A DNA stretch of 44,005 nt from an uncultured bacterium. Its GTDB lineage: Bacteria; Bacteroidota; Bacteroidia; Bacteroidales; CAIWKO01. Location of the stretch: positions 1 to 44,005 of the forward strand of contig CAIOYH010000027.1 in NCBI GenBank assembly GCA_903862465.1, in the 5' to 3' direction. Below the pieces are notes generated by a model. It made no database searches. It saw only the letters and a list, made by a program, of their open reading frames with translations, and had not been told where the DNA came from. Shown here piece by piece: positions 8,969-16,757 of this stretch (positions within the stretch are counted from its first letter, which is position 1; each line of letters opens with the position of its first letter). The translations under genes were made by a program, and so were the position numbers.

Positions 8969-9773
8969 ATCTTTAAACAGTAAAGCCTTTCAAACGGCTG
9001 CCACTTACGTCAAAGCATTCATCCTGCTTTTAGCGATATGCTCCTTTTCCTTTCTGAAATTGAGCGCACAACAACTGCCCACCGATATCGAATTATTAAA
9101 GATGATGTACGGCAGTTGCGATCCCAATGGCAAATCCTACACCCGTCCGCATGCCCCGGGCGAACCCTCCGATGAGAAGTATCCTAACGTAAGTTATTCC
9201 ATTGCCTTCAAACAAATCTGCAAGGTTGATGGACAAAACGTTTTGTTCATCATAAGTCAGGCACCCATTGCCTATCAATCCTACCACACTTTCCGACTCA
9301 CCGATTACTTCTTTTTCATCAGTTATGACAACACATGGCTATTTTATAATACCATCAAAGGCGATTTCTCAAAAGCTTTAATAGATGCCGACAAATTCCA
9401 ACTTGTCGAAATCGGAAACGATAGAAACGCTTTGCTAACCACCTTCGAGATATCTGATATTGCTAACGATTCCCGCGCCATAAGTCTCGAATTAATCCAT
9501 TTAACAGGACTTGCAACGGTGTTCACTACCGACTTAGACTATACATGCCACATCTCCAAAGGCTCCCAAGCCTCCACTCCCCAAGACACCTGTGAAACCA
9601 AAAACTTCTCTAGCACCTATAAGATCATGAAGACCAACAACCCTTGGCACAACATCAGCATCCATAAAATAACCTATGCCCATGCCAAAGCAGGCACCGA
9701 AGGCAAAGTCGTATCAGAGATAACCCTTGTCTATACTTACAATGGTAAAGAATACGTACTCCCCAAGAAGTAA
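8958..9773 (+). CDS. Secreted protein of unknown function
   Basis: 271 aa. It begins with a somewhat long n-region and a hydrophobic segment (about 20-33) ending in LSA at 35-37, a plausible signal peptidase I site, so the mature protein is periplasmic or exported. The mature part looks beta-rich (FLTTFEISDIANDSRAISLELIHLTGL, VVSEITLVYTYNGKEYVLPKK) with three cysteines that could form disulfides. No family recognised. The start codon lies inside the 3' end of the preceding lipoprotein gene (11-nt overlap), indicating translational coupling and possibly a shared envelope function. Confidence 0.7.
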   Translation: MENKSLNSKAFQTAATYVKAFILLLAICSFSFLKLSAQQLPTDIELLKMMYGSCDPNGKSYTRPHAPGEPSDEKYPNVSYSIAFKQICKVDGQNVLFIISQAPIAYQSYHTFRLTDYFFFISYDNTWLFYNTIKGDFSKALIDADKFQLVEIGNDRNALLTTFEISDIANDSRAISLELIHLTGLATVFTTDLDYTCHISKGSQASTPQDTCETKNFSSTYKIMKTNNPWHNISIHKITYAHAKAGTEGKVVSEITLVYTYNGKEYVLPKK

Positions 9774-9818
9774 TCCGTAAATATCTCAACCATCTATCGC
9801 CATCTAAACAATTAAACC

Positions 9819-9826
9819 TATCTTTG
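9819..9826 (+). promoter_or_regulatory. -7 promoter box TATCTTTG
   Basis: Exact TAnnTTTG match 22 nt upstream of the ATG at 9849. It is followed by CACC, as in several other promoters of this window. No obvious -33 element. Confidence 0.55.
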
Positions 9827-9848
9827 CACCAATCAAAACATTTCAATC

Positions 9849-10370
9849 ATGGAAGACATCTTAGACATCCTAAAATACATCTTGCCTTCAGGCATCGTAT
9901 TTGCCACAGCTTATTTCCTGCTAAAGGCATTCATCGACAACGATAACCGCAAAAAACTTATCGAAATCAAAACCAACAACCAAGCCCTCATCAACCCCAT
10001 CCGCCTCCAAGCCTACGAACGCATCATTCTCCTTTTAGAGCGAATCTCCCCGGGCAGTTTAATCATGCGTGTTGCCCAACCCAACATGACCGCATTTCAG
10101 TTCCAAACCGCTTTAATACAAACCATCCGCGACGAATTCGAGCACAACCTATCCCAACAAATCTACATCTCCTCCAACGCTTGGGAACTAACCCGCAACG
10201 CAAAAGAAGAAATGATAAAACTCGTCAACATCGCCGCTTCCCGCCTCAACGACAACGCAACCGCCACCGACCTCGGCTCCATCATCTTCGAACTATCCAT
10301 GCAAAAAGACAAACTACCCCTCAACCAAGCCATCGAATTCACCAAAAAAGAAGTCCGACAACTCTTTTAA
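9849..10370 (+). CDS. Conserved Bacteroidetes membrane-anchored protein (DUF7935-like)
   Basis: 173 aa. One N-terminal membrane span (about 10-27: ILPSGIVFATAYFLLKAF) is followed by a positively charged stretch (DNDNRKKLIEIK) and a helical cytoplasmic domain. The motifs NPIRLQAYERIILLLERISP, AFQFQTALIQTIRDEFEHNLSQQIYIS, and WELTRNAKEEMIKLVN are typical of a small uncharacterised protein widespread in Bacteroidota. I associate it with DUF7935 from memory and cannot confirm the number. Function unknown; the topology (short anchor, long amphipathic helices) suggests a scaffold. It has its own -7 box and ends before a noncoding repeat stretch. Confidence 0.7.
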   Translation: MEDILDILKYILPSGIVFATAYFLLKAFIDNDNRKKLIEIKTNNQALINPIRLQAYERIILLLERISPGSLIMRVAQPNMTAFQFQTALIQTIRDEFEHNLSQQIYISSNAWELTRNAKEEMIKLVNIAASRLNDNATATDLGSIIFELSMQKDKLPLNQAIEFTKKEVRQLF

Positions 10371-10816
10371 ATGAAAAACGAATGTCTTTAAATGAAAAAC
10401 GAATAATGAAAAATGAAAAATGATTCCGAACTTCCAATTCCCAATCCTCAATTTCTAATTTTTAATTATGTGCCCTTTCCGAAAAGTTCTTATCTTACCA
10501 CTAAATCACAAAGACTCTAAGCAACTCGAAGTTTTTAAAAGTTTCTTAGTAAGAGTATCGATACTTTGTGTCACTTTGTGTCCTTGTGTCTTTGTGGTAT
10601 TTTTTTCTTTGTGGTTTTCGAAGGAGACACAATTTGAAATCCTCGGTTCCCAATCCTAAGTTTTTCATTTTTCATTTTTCATTCCTCCAAACTCTGAACT
10701 CCTAACTATGTGCTCTCCATTAACTCCTCCAAATTCCTATGTGTCTATGTGCCTATGTGGTAAAATAGACCTCCGAACTATGAACTCCAAACCATGAACT
10801 CCAAACTCCCCCCCCC
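10371..10816. repeat. Noncoding stretch of low-complexity word repeats
   Basis: 446 nt without a credible gene. It is built of short recurring words: AATGAAAAACGAAT (twice near 10370-10405), TTCCCAATCCT (10436 and 10647), GTGTCACTTTGTGTCCTTG with CTTTGTGG variants (about 10565-10615), and AACTCC / GAACTATG blocks (10690-10810). Similar GTGCCTTAGTGG words recur at 30370-30400, so these belong to dispersed intergenic families. It ends in nine consecutive C residues (10808-10816) directly before the next start codon. Confidence 0.7.
10405..10683. repeat. 19-bp perfect inverted repeat pair
   Basis: 10405-10423 reads AATGAAAAATGAAAAATGA and 10665-10683 is its exact reverse complement. The 241 bp between hold the CTTTGTG-type word repeats. 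The sequence is low complexity, so pairing may be incidental, but the match is perfect. Confidence 0.7.
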
Positions 10817-12058
10817 ATGAACCCCTACGCCGTCTTTAAAATCAAAGACTTCCGTCTCTTCGTCTTCGGCAGATTCTTCATCACCCTTGCCACGCAGATG
10901 CAGGCTATCATCGTCGGGTGGCAAATCTACGAACTAACCCACGACGTCTTCTCCCTTGGTCTCATCGGGCTTGCCGAAGCCATCCCATTCCTCTTCATCT
11001 CATTATTCTCCGGCTATGTCGCCGACATCGTCCCCCGCAAACGCATCGTCATGCTCGCCTCCCTATTCTTCCTCGTCACCTCCGCCGCCCTATGGCTCAT
11101 CTCCACCTACTACGCCCCCTTCCTTCTCTCTCAGGGCGTCATCGCCATCTATACCATCATCTTCATCTCCGGCATTGCTCGCGGCTTCTACTTCCCCGCT
11201 CAGTCTGCCTACATGGCACAAATCGTCCCCCGCCATCTCTATCCCAACTCCTCCACTTGGAACAGCGCAATATGGCACATCGCCGCCATCACCGGACCTG
11301 CCATTGGCGGACTCATCTACGGATTCTTCGGCGTCTCCGCCTCCTATCTCGCCGTCGTCATCTTCCTTATCATCGGCATTTTGCTCTTCATCTTCGTCCA
11401 CTCCAAACCCCTGCCCGAGCGCTCCCGTGGCGAAACCCTCTTCGCCAACCTCTCCGCAGGACTCAAATTTGTATTCAACAACCAAATCATCCTTAGCGCC
11501 TTAGCCCTCGACATGTTTGCCGTACTCTTCGGCGGCGCTGTCGCTCTTCTCCCTGTCTTCGCCGGCGAAATCCTCAAAGTAGGACCCCAAGGTCTTGGTT
11601 TCCTCCGTGCCGCTCCCGCCGCGGGTGCCGTCCTCATGTCCTTGCTCTTAGCCTACCGTCCGCCCCTCAAAAACTCCGGCGCCGCACTCCTCCTTGGCGT
11701 AACGGGTTTCGGCATCGCCTATCTCCTTTTCGCCCTCTCATCCAACTTCTATCTCTCTCTCTTCCTACTATTTCTAAGCGGCGTCTTCGACAACATCTCC
11801 GTCGTCATCCGTTCCACCATCCTCCAGCTCCTCACCCCCGACAACATGCGCGGACGCGTCTCCGCCGTCAACAGCCTCTTCATCGGCTCCTCCAACGAAA
11901 TCGGCGCCTTCGAATCCGGCTTAGCCGCCCGTCTCCTCGGCTTAATCCCCTCCGTCATCTTTGGCTCCACCATGACCTTCCTCGTCGTCGGCTCCGTCTT
12001 TGGTTTCGCCCCCAAAATCCGCAACCTAAGCCTCTCCCGCGAAATCTCCAAACAATAA
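10817..12058 (+). CDS. MFS transporter (EntS/MFS_3-like exporter)
   Basis: 413 aa with about 12 predicted membrane spans. The N-terminus (AVFKIKDFRLFVFGRFFITLATQMQAIIVGWQIYELT) and the loop GYVADIVPRKRIVMLASL, the MFS motif-A region between spans 2 and 3, match the MFS_3 group that includes EntS-type siderophore exporters and many Bacteroidetes transporters. The second half repeats the pattern (LLTPDNMRGRVSAVNSLFIGSSNEIGAFESG). Substrate unknown. Codon use is strikingly different from the flanking genes: third positions are mostly C (GCC, ATC, CTC), and 11041-11100 for example has 27 C and 9 G. A 9-C tract abuts the start codon and no Shine-Dalgarno sequence is visible. The codon bias may reflect transfer or a regional strand bias. 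Confidence 0.85.
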   Translation: MNPYAVFKIKDFRLFVFGRFFITLATQMQAIIVGWQIYELTHDVFSLGLIGLAEAIPFLFISLFSGYVADIVPRKRIVMLASLFFLVTSAALWLISTYYAPFLLSQGVIAIYTIIFISGIARGFYFPAQSAYMAQIVPRHLYPNSSTWNSAIWHIAAITGPAIGGLIYGFFGVSASYLAVVIFLIIGILLFIFVHSKPLPERSRGETLFANLSAGLKFVFNNQIILSALALDMFAVLFGGAVALLPVFAGEILKVGPQGLGFLRAAPAAGAVLMSLLLAYRPPLKNSGAALLLGVTGFGIAYLLFALSSNFYLSLFLLFLSGVFDNISVVIRSTILQLLTPDNMRGRVSAVNSLFIGSSNEIGAFESGLAARLLGLIPSVIFGSTMTFLVVGSVFGFAPKIRNLSLSREISKQ

Positions 12059-12089
12059 TTACTCTCATAAACTCCAAACCCCCTTCCTT

Positions 12090-12180
12090 ATTCGTAATTC
12101 GCTAATTCGTAATTCGTAGGGCTTTCGTAATTCGCACATTCGTAACCTGTCCCGCACACGCAGTGTCGGGGTTCGTAGGG
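12090..12180. repeat. TTCGTAAT word-repeat block
   Basis: Iterations of ATTCGTA / AATTCGC with 7-8 nt spacing, ending in CGGGGTTCGTAGGG (12167-12180). The same block occurs at 30454-30510 (ATTCGTAATTCGCCAATTCG...GTAGGGGG), and its tail CGGGGTTCGTAG also forms positions 1-12 of the window. It belongs to a dispersed intergenic family in direct orientation. Confidence 0.8.
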
Positions 12181-12194
12181 CTCTAATCCTTGGT

Positions 12195-12478
12195 ATTTGG
12201 AATTTGGATCTTGGAACTTGGATCTTAAAACTTTGGGCGCATCCCTCCTTCGTCGGGTCGGGCTTTCCGTTCCAAGTCCTCGCGCCTGAATAACGGCGCT
12301 GTGGGCTTTCCTCTCCAATCCCTTGCGCGCGTGCCAACGGGTTATCCTCAGGTATTTATAGCATTATTCCCCTTTCCTCCTCCCATTAATTCCACATGTC
12401 ATATACATACGATTCACCAATTGCCCATACATCCTGATGATAACTTCCATGCCATGTAGAGGCAGAAAATTTTCTGCC
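12195..12478 (+). repeat. Composite structured intergenic repeat, copy A
   Basis: Modules in order: TTGGA-rich lead (12195-12230); GGGCGCATCCC (12235-12245); TCGGGCTTTCCGTTCC; hairpin GCGCC/GGCGC (12282-12286 with 12295-12299); TGTGGGCTTTCC; CAATCCCTTGCGCGCGTGCC; ATCCTCAGG ending 12352; a pyrimidine block with TTCCTCC; and the perfect palindrome GGCAGAAAATTTTCTGCC (12461-12478). The same modules in the same order and orientation are found at 29440-29680. The GGGCTTTCC core is itself repeated within the element. Confidence 0.85.
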
Positions 12479-12486
12479 CTCCTTAA

Positions 12487-12571
12487 ACCCCGTTAGGGGT
12501 GAAATGTTTGTAGTCCCGACCGACAGGTCGGGATAAAAATGCCCCCCCACACGCTCTAAGCCCCTTTAGGG
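12487..12571. repeat. Two CCCC(GT)TTAGGGG mini-hairpins with GAAAT tails
   Basis: ACCCCGTTAGGGGT (12487-12500) followed by GAAATGTTTGTAG, and CCCCTTTAGGG (12561-12571) followed by ACGAAATATATTG. Both are preceded by TAA, so they are diverged copies of one short hairpin unit. Between them lies a further hairpin, TCCCGACC-GACA-GGTCGGGA (12514-12533). Confidence 0.7.
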
Positions 12572-12612
12572 ACGAAATATATTGAATCTTAAAACCTTAT
12601 TTCCCTCCTCCT

Positions 12613-12745
12613 AAACCTTAGTAGAAAACCCAAATACACACACAAACCAACCTTATTACCTTATTATATACACAACAACATAGATAGAATTGAATAAGGT
12701 AATAAGGTCATGACGATCCTATGTCATTCATTTCTACTAAGGTTT
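12613..12745. repeat. Symmetric nested inverted repeat (MITE-like)
   Basis: The outer arms are 15-bp perfect inverted repeats: AAACCTTAGTAGAAA at 12613-12627 and its complement at 12731-12745. Inner 16-bp arms are also perfect: 12650-12665 (ACCTTATTACCTTATT) with 12693-12708. The 22 nt between outer and inner arm are the same length on both sides, and the apical loop is 27 nt. No transposase and no target-site duplication are visible. It could be a miniature mobile element, a protein-binding cruciform or a structured RNA. Confidence 0.85.
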
Positions 12746-12800
12746 TATAACTGCATAACTTATAAACATTATGTGAAACCTTCCAATTAATTCCCTCCCT

Positions 12801-12960
12801 ATTATAGTCCCGACTTCAGTCGGGATTGGGATTCTTCTCTTCCCATTTATAATCCCAACTTCATTCATAGTTGAGATTTTCCAACTCAAACATCCCGTCC
12901 CAAACAATTACACACATTCCTATCATAATGCCGACAATTCATTCGGGATTGAGGTTCTTA
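12801..12960. repeat. TCCCGACTTCAGTCGGGA hairpin family, three tandem decaying copies
   Basis: Copy 1, ATAGTCCCGACTTCAGTCGG (12805-12824), is a perfect stem. Copy 2 (12848-12878: ATAATCCCAACTTCATTCAT, then AGTTGAGATT) and copy 3 (12923-12953: TAATGCCGACAATTCATTCG, then GGATTGAGG) are recognisably the same unit with the stem degraded. A fourth, intact relative sits at 12514-12533. The unit carries a TTGRGRTTCTT tail. Confidence 0.75.
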
Positions 12961-12990
12961 ATTAAACATTTTAATACAACAATGATACAT

Positions 12991-13131
12991 TACATTCTAA
13001 TAGCGACACTTTACATTCTAATAGCGATACTTTGCATTCTCATAGTGAAACTTTGCATTCTCATAGTGAAACTTTGCATTCTCATAGTGAAACTTTGCAT
13101 TCTCATAGCGACACTTTGCATTCTCACATTT
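12991..13131. repeat. 21-bp tandem array, about 6.5 copies
   Basis: Units start at 12991, 13012, 13033, 13054, 13075, 13096 and 13117, exactly 21 bp apart. The first two read TACATTCTAATAGCGA(C/T)ACTT; the next three read TGCATTCTCATAGTGAAACT plus T; the sixth mixes both types and the seventh breaks off. The ordered shift of sequence types along the array suggests growth by unequal exchange. The remaining parts of the 12059-13314 noncoding interval are described in neighbouring entries; 13132-13314 is AT-rich with nothing recognisable. Confidence 0.95.
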
Positions 13132-13314
13132 GAAAAAATATTATATATATCCCCATAATGCAACCCCACAACAAAACCTTAAACCTCTCTAATGAATCCG
13201 TACTACTTTATAAAGCAACACATTCTGCAATCCGTCCATTCGTTTCTGTGAAACATATTTCACCCTATCTAACATATCATCAAATTTATAAACCTAACAA
13301 ACTTAATCAACAAT

Positions 13315-14085
13315 TCAACCATATTTCCCCTTCAACACCCGTTTTGCCTCCTCATACCCTATTTTCATCATCTCCGCTGCCTTCGACATGTCGAACAAGG
13401 AGTATTTATGCAGAGCTTGTGGCACAATATAGATATCGAACTGCGGAATTTTATGTTTGTTTAGCTCATGAAGCATCATGTGTATCGTTCTATCGGCAAC
13501 GCTCATCATCCCATCGAAGGTATCCAGCGGAACAATGGGGTTGATGTTCACTCCGATGAGCAGTTCGCAATCATTTTCGATAGGTTCGAGGGGTAAATTG
13601 TTCAGTATGCCGCCATCCACGTAAGTGATACCCTCGATAGTCATGGGTTGGAACATAATAGGGATAGTGGATGACGCGATGATGAAGGGTGCCAGCTCGC
13701 CTTCCGATACAAAGATGGTTTTGGCTTCGTTCAAGTTGGTAACTGCGACGTGCAATGGTAGTTTCAGCTCATCGAAGTGCTTAGCATGAAGCTTTTCGAG
13801 CAGAGTTTTATACAAACCCGTCATGCGAACGAATCCCCGCTTGGGAACAATGAACTCGAGGTACTTATACATGCTTTTATGGATGAATATATCGTAGATT
13901 TCCTGCGGAGAATACCCATCGGCATACAGAACTCCGACGATAGAGCCTACACTTGCACCCACGATGACCTCGGGATAGATGCCTGCCTCGTTCAAAGCTT
14001 TGATGACGCCCAGATGAGCGAATCCGCGGACCGCGCCGCCACTAAGGACTAAGCCTGTTTTGTATTTTTTAGTTGATATTGTCAT
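13315..14085 (-). CDS. Patatin-like phospholipase family protein (RssA/YlbK-like)
   Basis: 256 aa, a typical length for the bacterial single-domain patatin group. The oxyanion-hole motif GGAVRG lies at 16-21, the nucleophile elbow GASVG at 43-47 (Ser45), and the catalytic Asp157 in YVDGGILNN, so the Ser-Asp dyad is complete. It would be a cytoplasmic or membrane-associated lipid acyl hydrolase; the natural substrate is unknown. The start codon overlaps the stop of the upstream MFS gene by 4 nt (ATGA), indicating translational coupling. Its 3' end lies next to the repeat-rich noncoding interval. Confidence 0.92.
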   Translation of the reverse strand: MTISTKKYKTGLVLSGGAVRGFAHLGVIKALNEAGIYPEVIVGASVGSIVGVLYADGYSPQEIYDIFIHKSMYKYLEFIVPKRGFVRMTGLYKTLLEKLHAKHFDELKLPLHVAVTNLNEAKTIFVSEGELAPFIIASSTIPIMFQPMTIEGITYVDGGILNNLPLEPIENDCELLIGVNINPIVPLDTFDGMMSVADRTIHMMLHELNKHKIPQFDIYIVPQALHKYSLFDMSKAAEMMKIGYEEAKRVLKGKYG

Positions 14086-15266
14086 GATGTGTGATGTTTA
14101 TAGGGTACAAAGATGATGAAATAGAGCGCGACTATGGCAACGGCGACTGCGGAGAGGCACATCGTGGTAGCGGAGCCCCACAGAAACCATATCACCCCTG
14201 CTGCGGAGCTTGCTAACATCGTTGCAAGGCTGTTGAATGCCGTGAAAGCGCCGATGGCTGTGGCGGTTTGATGTTGTGGGATAATATTGGTGATCCATGC
14301 TTTGCCAATACTTTCGGAGCAGGCAGCATAAATGCCATAGATGAACAGCAAAGCGAAAAAGATGATGGCGTTGGTGTTGAAAGCGAAGCCTGCATAGACC
14401 ACCGCGAAGAGAAAAAAGCCCACAACGAGCAGGGTTTTGAGTCCGATTCTGTCGGCAAGCGCTCCGATGGGGTAAGCAAAGATGGCGTAGATGAGGTTAT
14501 AGAAGATGTAGGCGAGGATGAGGTTGACATCGCTGAAGCCGGCTTGTTTCATCACCAAAAGAAGAAAGACGTCGGAGCTGTTGAAGAGGGTGAAGAGCAA
14601 TAGACCGATGACCAAGCGCTTGTAATGGACAGGCGATAGGCGCACAAAGGCGATGAAGGAGAAGAAAGTGGGTTTGGTTTTGGGAACGGGGATGGTTGGG
14701 GTATGTTCTTTCAACAAAAAGGTGAGCAGTATGCTGACTATGCCCGGGAAGATAGCCAACATGAAGAGTAATTTGTACTGTTGTGGATAGAAATGCAACA
14801 AGATGAGCGCAACAATGGGACCCATGAAGGCGCCGATGGTGTCGAAGGTGCGATGAAACCCGAACACTTTGCCTTTGTGTTCTTTGGTGGTTTGGTCGGA
14901 GAGGTAAGCGTCGCGTGCGCTTGTGCGTATGCCTTTGCCTAAGCGGTCGGAAGTGCGGGCGAAGAAAATCCACAGGGGATAGGCGAACAAAGCCATCATG
15001 GGTTTGGATATTGCGCTGAGCAGATAGCCAAAGCGGATGAAGGGAACGCGTTTGCCTTTGGCGTCGGAGAGTTGACCGAAGTAGCCTTTGCTTAGTCCTG
15101 CTGTGGCTTCGGCAAGCCCTTCGAGGATGCCGATGAGCAGGATGGAAAAGCCGATGCTCTTGAGGAAGAGCGGCATGACGGGGTATAGCATTTCGCTCGA
15201 CACATCGGTGAATAGGCTTACCAATGATAGTATCCAAATGGGTCGGGTGATTATCTTCTTTTTCAT
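14082..15266 (-). CDS. MFS transporter
   Basis: 394 aa with about 12 predicted membrane spans. Near the N-terminus it has TDVSSEMLYPVMPLFLKSIG, then GILEGLAEATAGLSKGYFGQLSDAKGKRVPFIRFGYLLSA (motif A region, with an unusual SDAKGKR loop) and ARTSDRLGKGIRTSARDAYLSD. The latter resembles a group of bacterial MFS proteins of unknown substrate whose TD.SSEM start is highly conserved. The second half contains ALADRIGLKTLLVVGF. The gene is coupled to the patatin-like gene by a 4-nt overlap. A promoter box ends only 5 nt before the start codon. The plus strand is strongly G-rich here, opposite to the preceding 5 kb. Confidence 0.9.
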   Translation of the reverse strand: MKKKIITRPIWILSLVSLFTDVSSEMLYPVMPLFLKSIGFSILLIGILEGLAEATAGLSKGYFGQLSDAKGKRVPFIRFGYLLSAISKPMMALFAYPLWIFFARTSDRLGKGIRTSARDAYLSDQTTKEHKGKVFGFHRTFDTIGAFMGPIVALILLHFYPQQYKLLFMLAIFPGIVSILLTFLLKEHTPTIPVPKTKPTFFSFIAFVRLSPVHYKRLVIGLLLFTLFNSSDVFLLLVMKQAGFSDVNLILAYIFYNLIYAIFAYPIGALADRIGLKTLLVVGFFLFAVVYAGFAFNTNAIIFFALLFIYGIYAACSESIGKAWITNIIPQHQTATAIGAFTAFNSLATMLASSAAGVIWFLWGSATTMCLSAVAVAIVALYFIIFVPYKHHTS

Positions 15267-15271
15267 GGGTG

Positions 15272-15279
15272 CAAAAATA
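15272..15279 (-). promoter_or_regulatory. -7 promoter box placing transcription start at or near the start codon
   Basis: On the minus strand TATTTTTG, an exact TAnnTTTG match, is followed by CACCC and then the ATG at 15266. In Bacteroidetes, transcription starts about 5-8 nt after this box, so the message may begin at the ATG itself (leaderless). Confidence 0.55.
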
Positions 15280-15401
15280 CGGTTTTATTGCGTGTTTGGA
15301 TGAGAAATGAAAAATATTTTTTAAAGAAAGTTTAGTTGGGATTGGTTATTTAATTAATTTCGCGGCTTTATTAATTAAGGTTCATTAAAAACATATATAA
15401 T

Positions 15402-16736
15402 ATGAAAAAGGTATTGATATTAGGCGCCGGTATGGTTGCCAATCCGATTATTAAACATCTGCTTGAGAAGCAATATGGCGTTACAGTAGCTGCATTGAAT
15501 TATGATGAAGCGAAACGCATGGTGGGTGATGCACCCAACGGCAAGGCATTGCATTGGACTACGGATGATGAAACGATGTTGAACACTTTAGTTGCGGAAC
15601 ATGATGTGGTGGTGAGTTTGTTGCCCTACGCGTTTCATGTGATGGTTGCGAAATGCTGCGTGAAACATAAGAGAAGCATGGTTACGACCTCTTATGTGAA
15701 GCCTGAGATGCGTGAATTGGATGCGCCTGCCAAAGAAGCGGGGGTGATTATCTTGAATGAGATTGGTTTGGACCCCGGAATAGATCACATGTCTGCGATG
15801 CGCATCATTGATAAGGTACATGCAAAGGGCGGCACGGTGGATGAGTTTTATTCCCTGTGTGGTGCGTTGCCTGCTCCCGAATCGTGCGACAATCCGTTCA
15901 ACTATAAGTTTTCGTGGAGCCCGAAAGGGGTTGTGTTAGCGGGGAATAATGATGCGATGTTCTTGAAAGATGGGCAAACGGTGGAGTTGCCTACTAAGGA
16001 TTTGTTTAAGAAGCCGATGAAGCTTGATTTTCCTGATGTTGGCAGCTTGGATATTTATCCCAATAGAGATTCGTTGTCCTATATTGATATTTATGGCGTT
16101 CCTGAGACCAAAACTATGTATCGTGGCACGTTTCGCTTTGCGGGTTGGTGTGAGACTTTGGATGTGTTGAAAGCATTGAAATGTACTTTGCCTGATACTT
16201 TTGATTTTACGGGGAAAAGCTTTGCGGAAGCTGTTGCGATGGTGAATGGTTTGGATGCTTCGGGCGATGTTAGGAAGCAAGTGGCTGCGTTGTTGCATAT
16301 CCCTGAAGATGCTTATGCGCTGAAAGCGATTGCATGGTTGGGATTGTTTAGCAAGGAGGCAATGAACCGCACCAAAGATTCCATGTATGAGATTACGTCT
16401 GATTTGATGATAGAGAAGATGATGATTACGGAAACTGACCGCGATATGGTAGCGATGATGCACATCTTTAAAGTGTCGTATCCCGACGGGACTTCGGAAG
16501 TGATCAAGTCGCGAATGTTGGATTTTGGTTCGTTGAAAACAGATACGGCTATTGCTCGCACGGTTGCCGTGCCTGCTGCCATCGCTGTGGAGATGATTTT
16601 GCATGGAGAGATTAAAGTGAAGGGTGTGCATATCCCTGTGATTGCGGATATTTATAATCCTGTGTTGGACAATTTGGAGAAACTTAATATAAAGATGATA
16701 GAGGAATATGGTTTGCCTTTGTCGGAGAGATTATAA
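15402..16736 (+). CDS. Saccharopine dehydrogenase family oxidoreductase (LYS9-like)
   Basis: 444 aa, the normal length of glutamate-forming saccharopine reductase (Lys9 / the SDH half of AASS). A Rossmann dinucleotide-binding motif GAGMVA sits at 8-13, followed by LNYDEAKRMV, and the family signature EIGLDPGIDHMSAMRIID lies near 118-135 with the long C-terminal substrate domain after it. Enzymes of this type interconvert saccharopine with aminoadipate semialdehyde and glutamate; in bacteria they serve lysine degradation or polyamine pathways. Nothing adjacent fixes the pathway here. It is followed after 21 nt by a DnaJ-type gene on the same strand, probably in one transcript. Confidence 0.9.
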   Translation: MKKVLILGAGMVANPIIKHLLEKQYGVTVAALNYDEAKRMVGDAPNGKALHWTTDDETMLNTLVAEHDVVVSLLPYAFHVMVAKCCVKHKRSMVTTSYVKPEMRELDAPAKEAGVIILNEIGLDPGIDHMSAMRIIDKVHAKGGTVDEFYSLCGALPAPESCDNPFNYKFSWSPKGVVLAGNNDAMFLKDGQTVELPTKDLFKKPMKLDFPDVGSLDIYPNRDSLSYIDIYGVPETKTMYRGTFRFAGWCETLDVLKALKCTLPDTFDFTGKSFAEAVAMVNGLDASGDVRKQVAALLHIPEDAYALKAIAWLGLFSKEAMNRTKDSMYEITSDLMIEKMMITETDRDMVAMMHIFKVSYPDGTSEVIKSRMLDFGSLKTDTAIARTVAVPAAIAVEMILHGEIKVKGVHIPVIADIYNPVLDNLEKLNIKMIEEYGLPLSERL

Positions 16737-16757
16737 TACAACATTAAAACGTTAACG

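Noticed and set aside
12871-13158. Open frame with repeated CILIVKL-type heptads
   Set aside because: Runs through the 21-bp array and hairpin repeats; same artefact as above.
12059-13314. Replication origin at the strand-composition switch
   Set aside because: Only one near-match to a DnaA box (TTATCCTCA at 12342), which belongs to the composite repeat and is changed in the other copy. No dnaA, gyrase or cluster of boxes nearby, and skew reverses again within the window.
13158-13544. 128-codon plus-strand open frame
   Set aside because: More than half lies antisense to the patatin-like gene and the rest is AT-rich noncoding DNA; no signal or domain.
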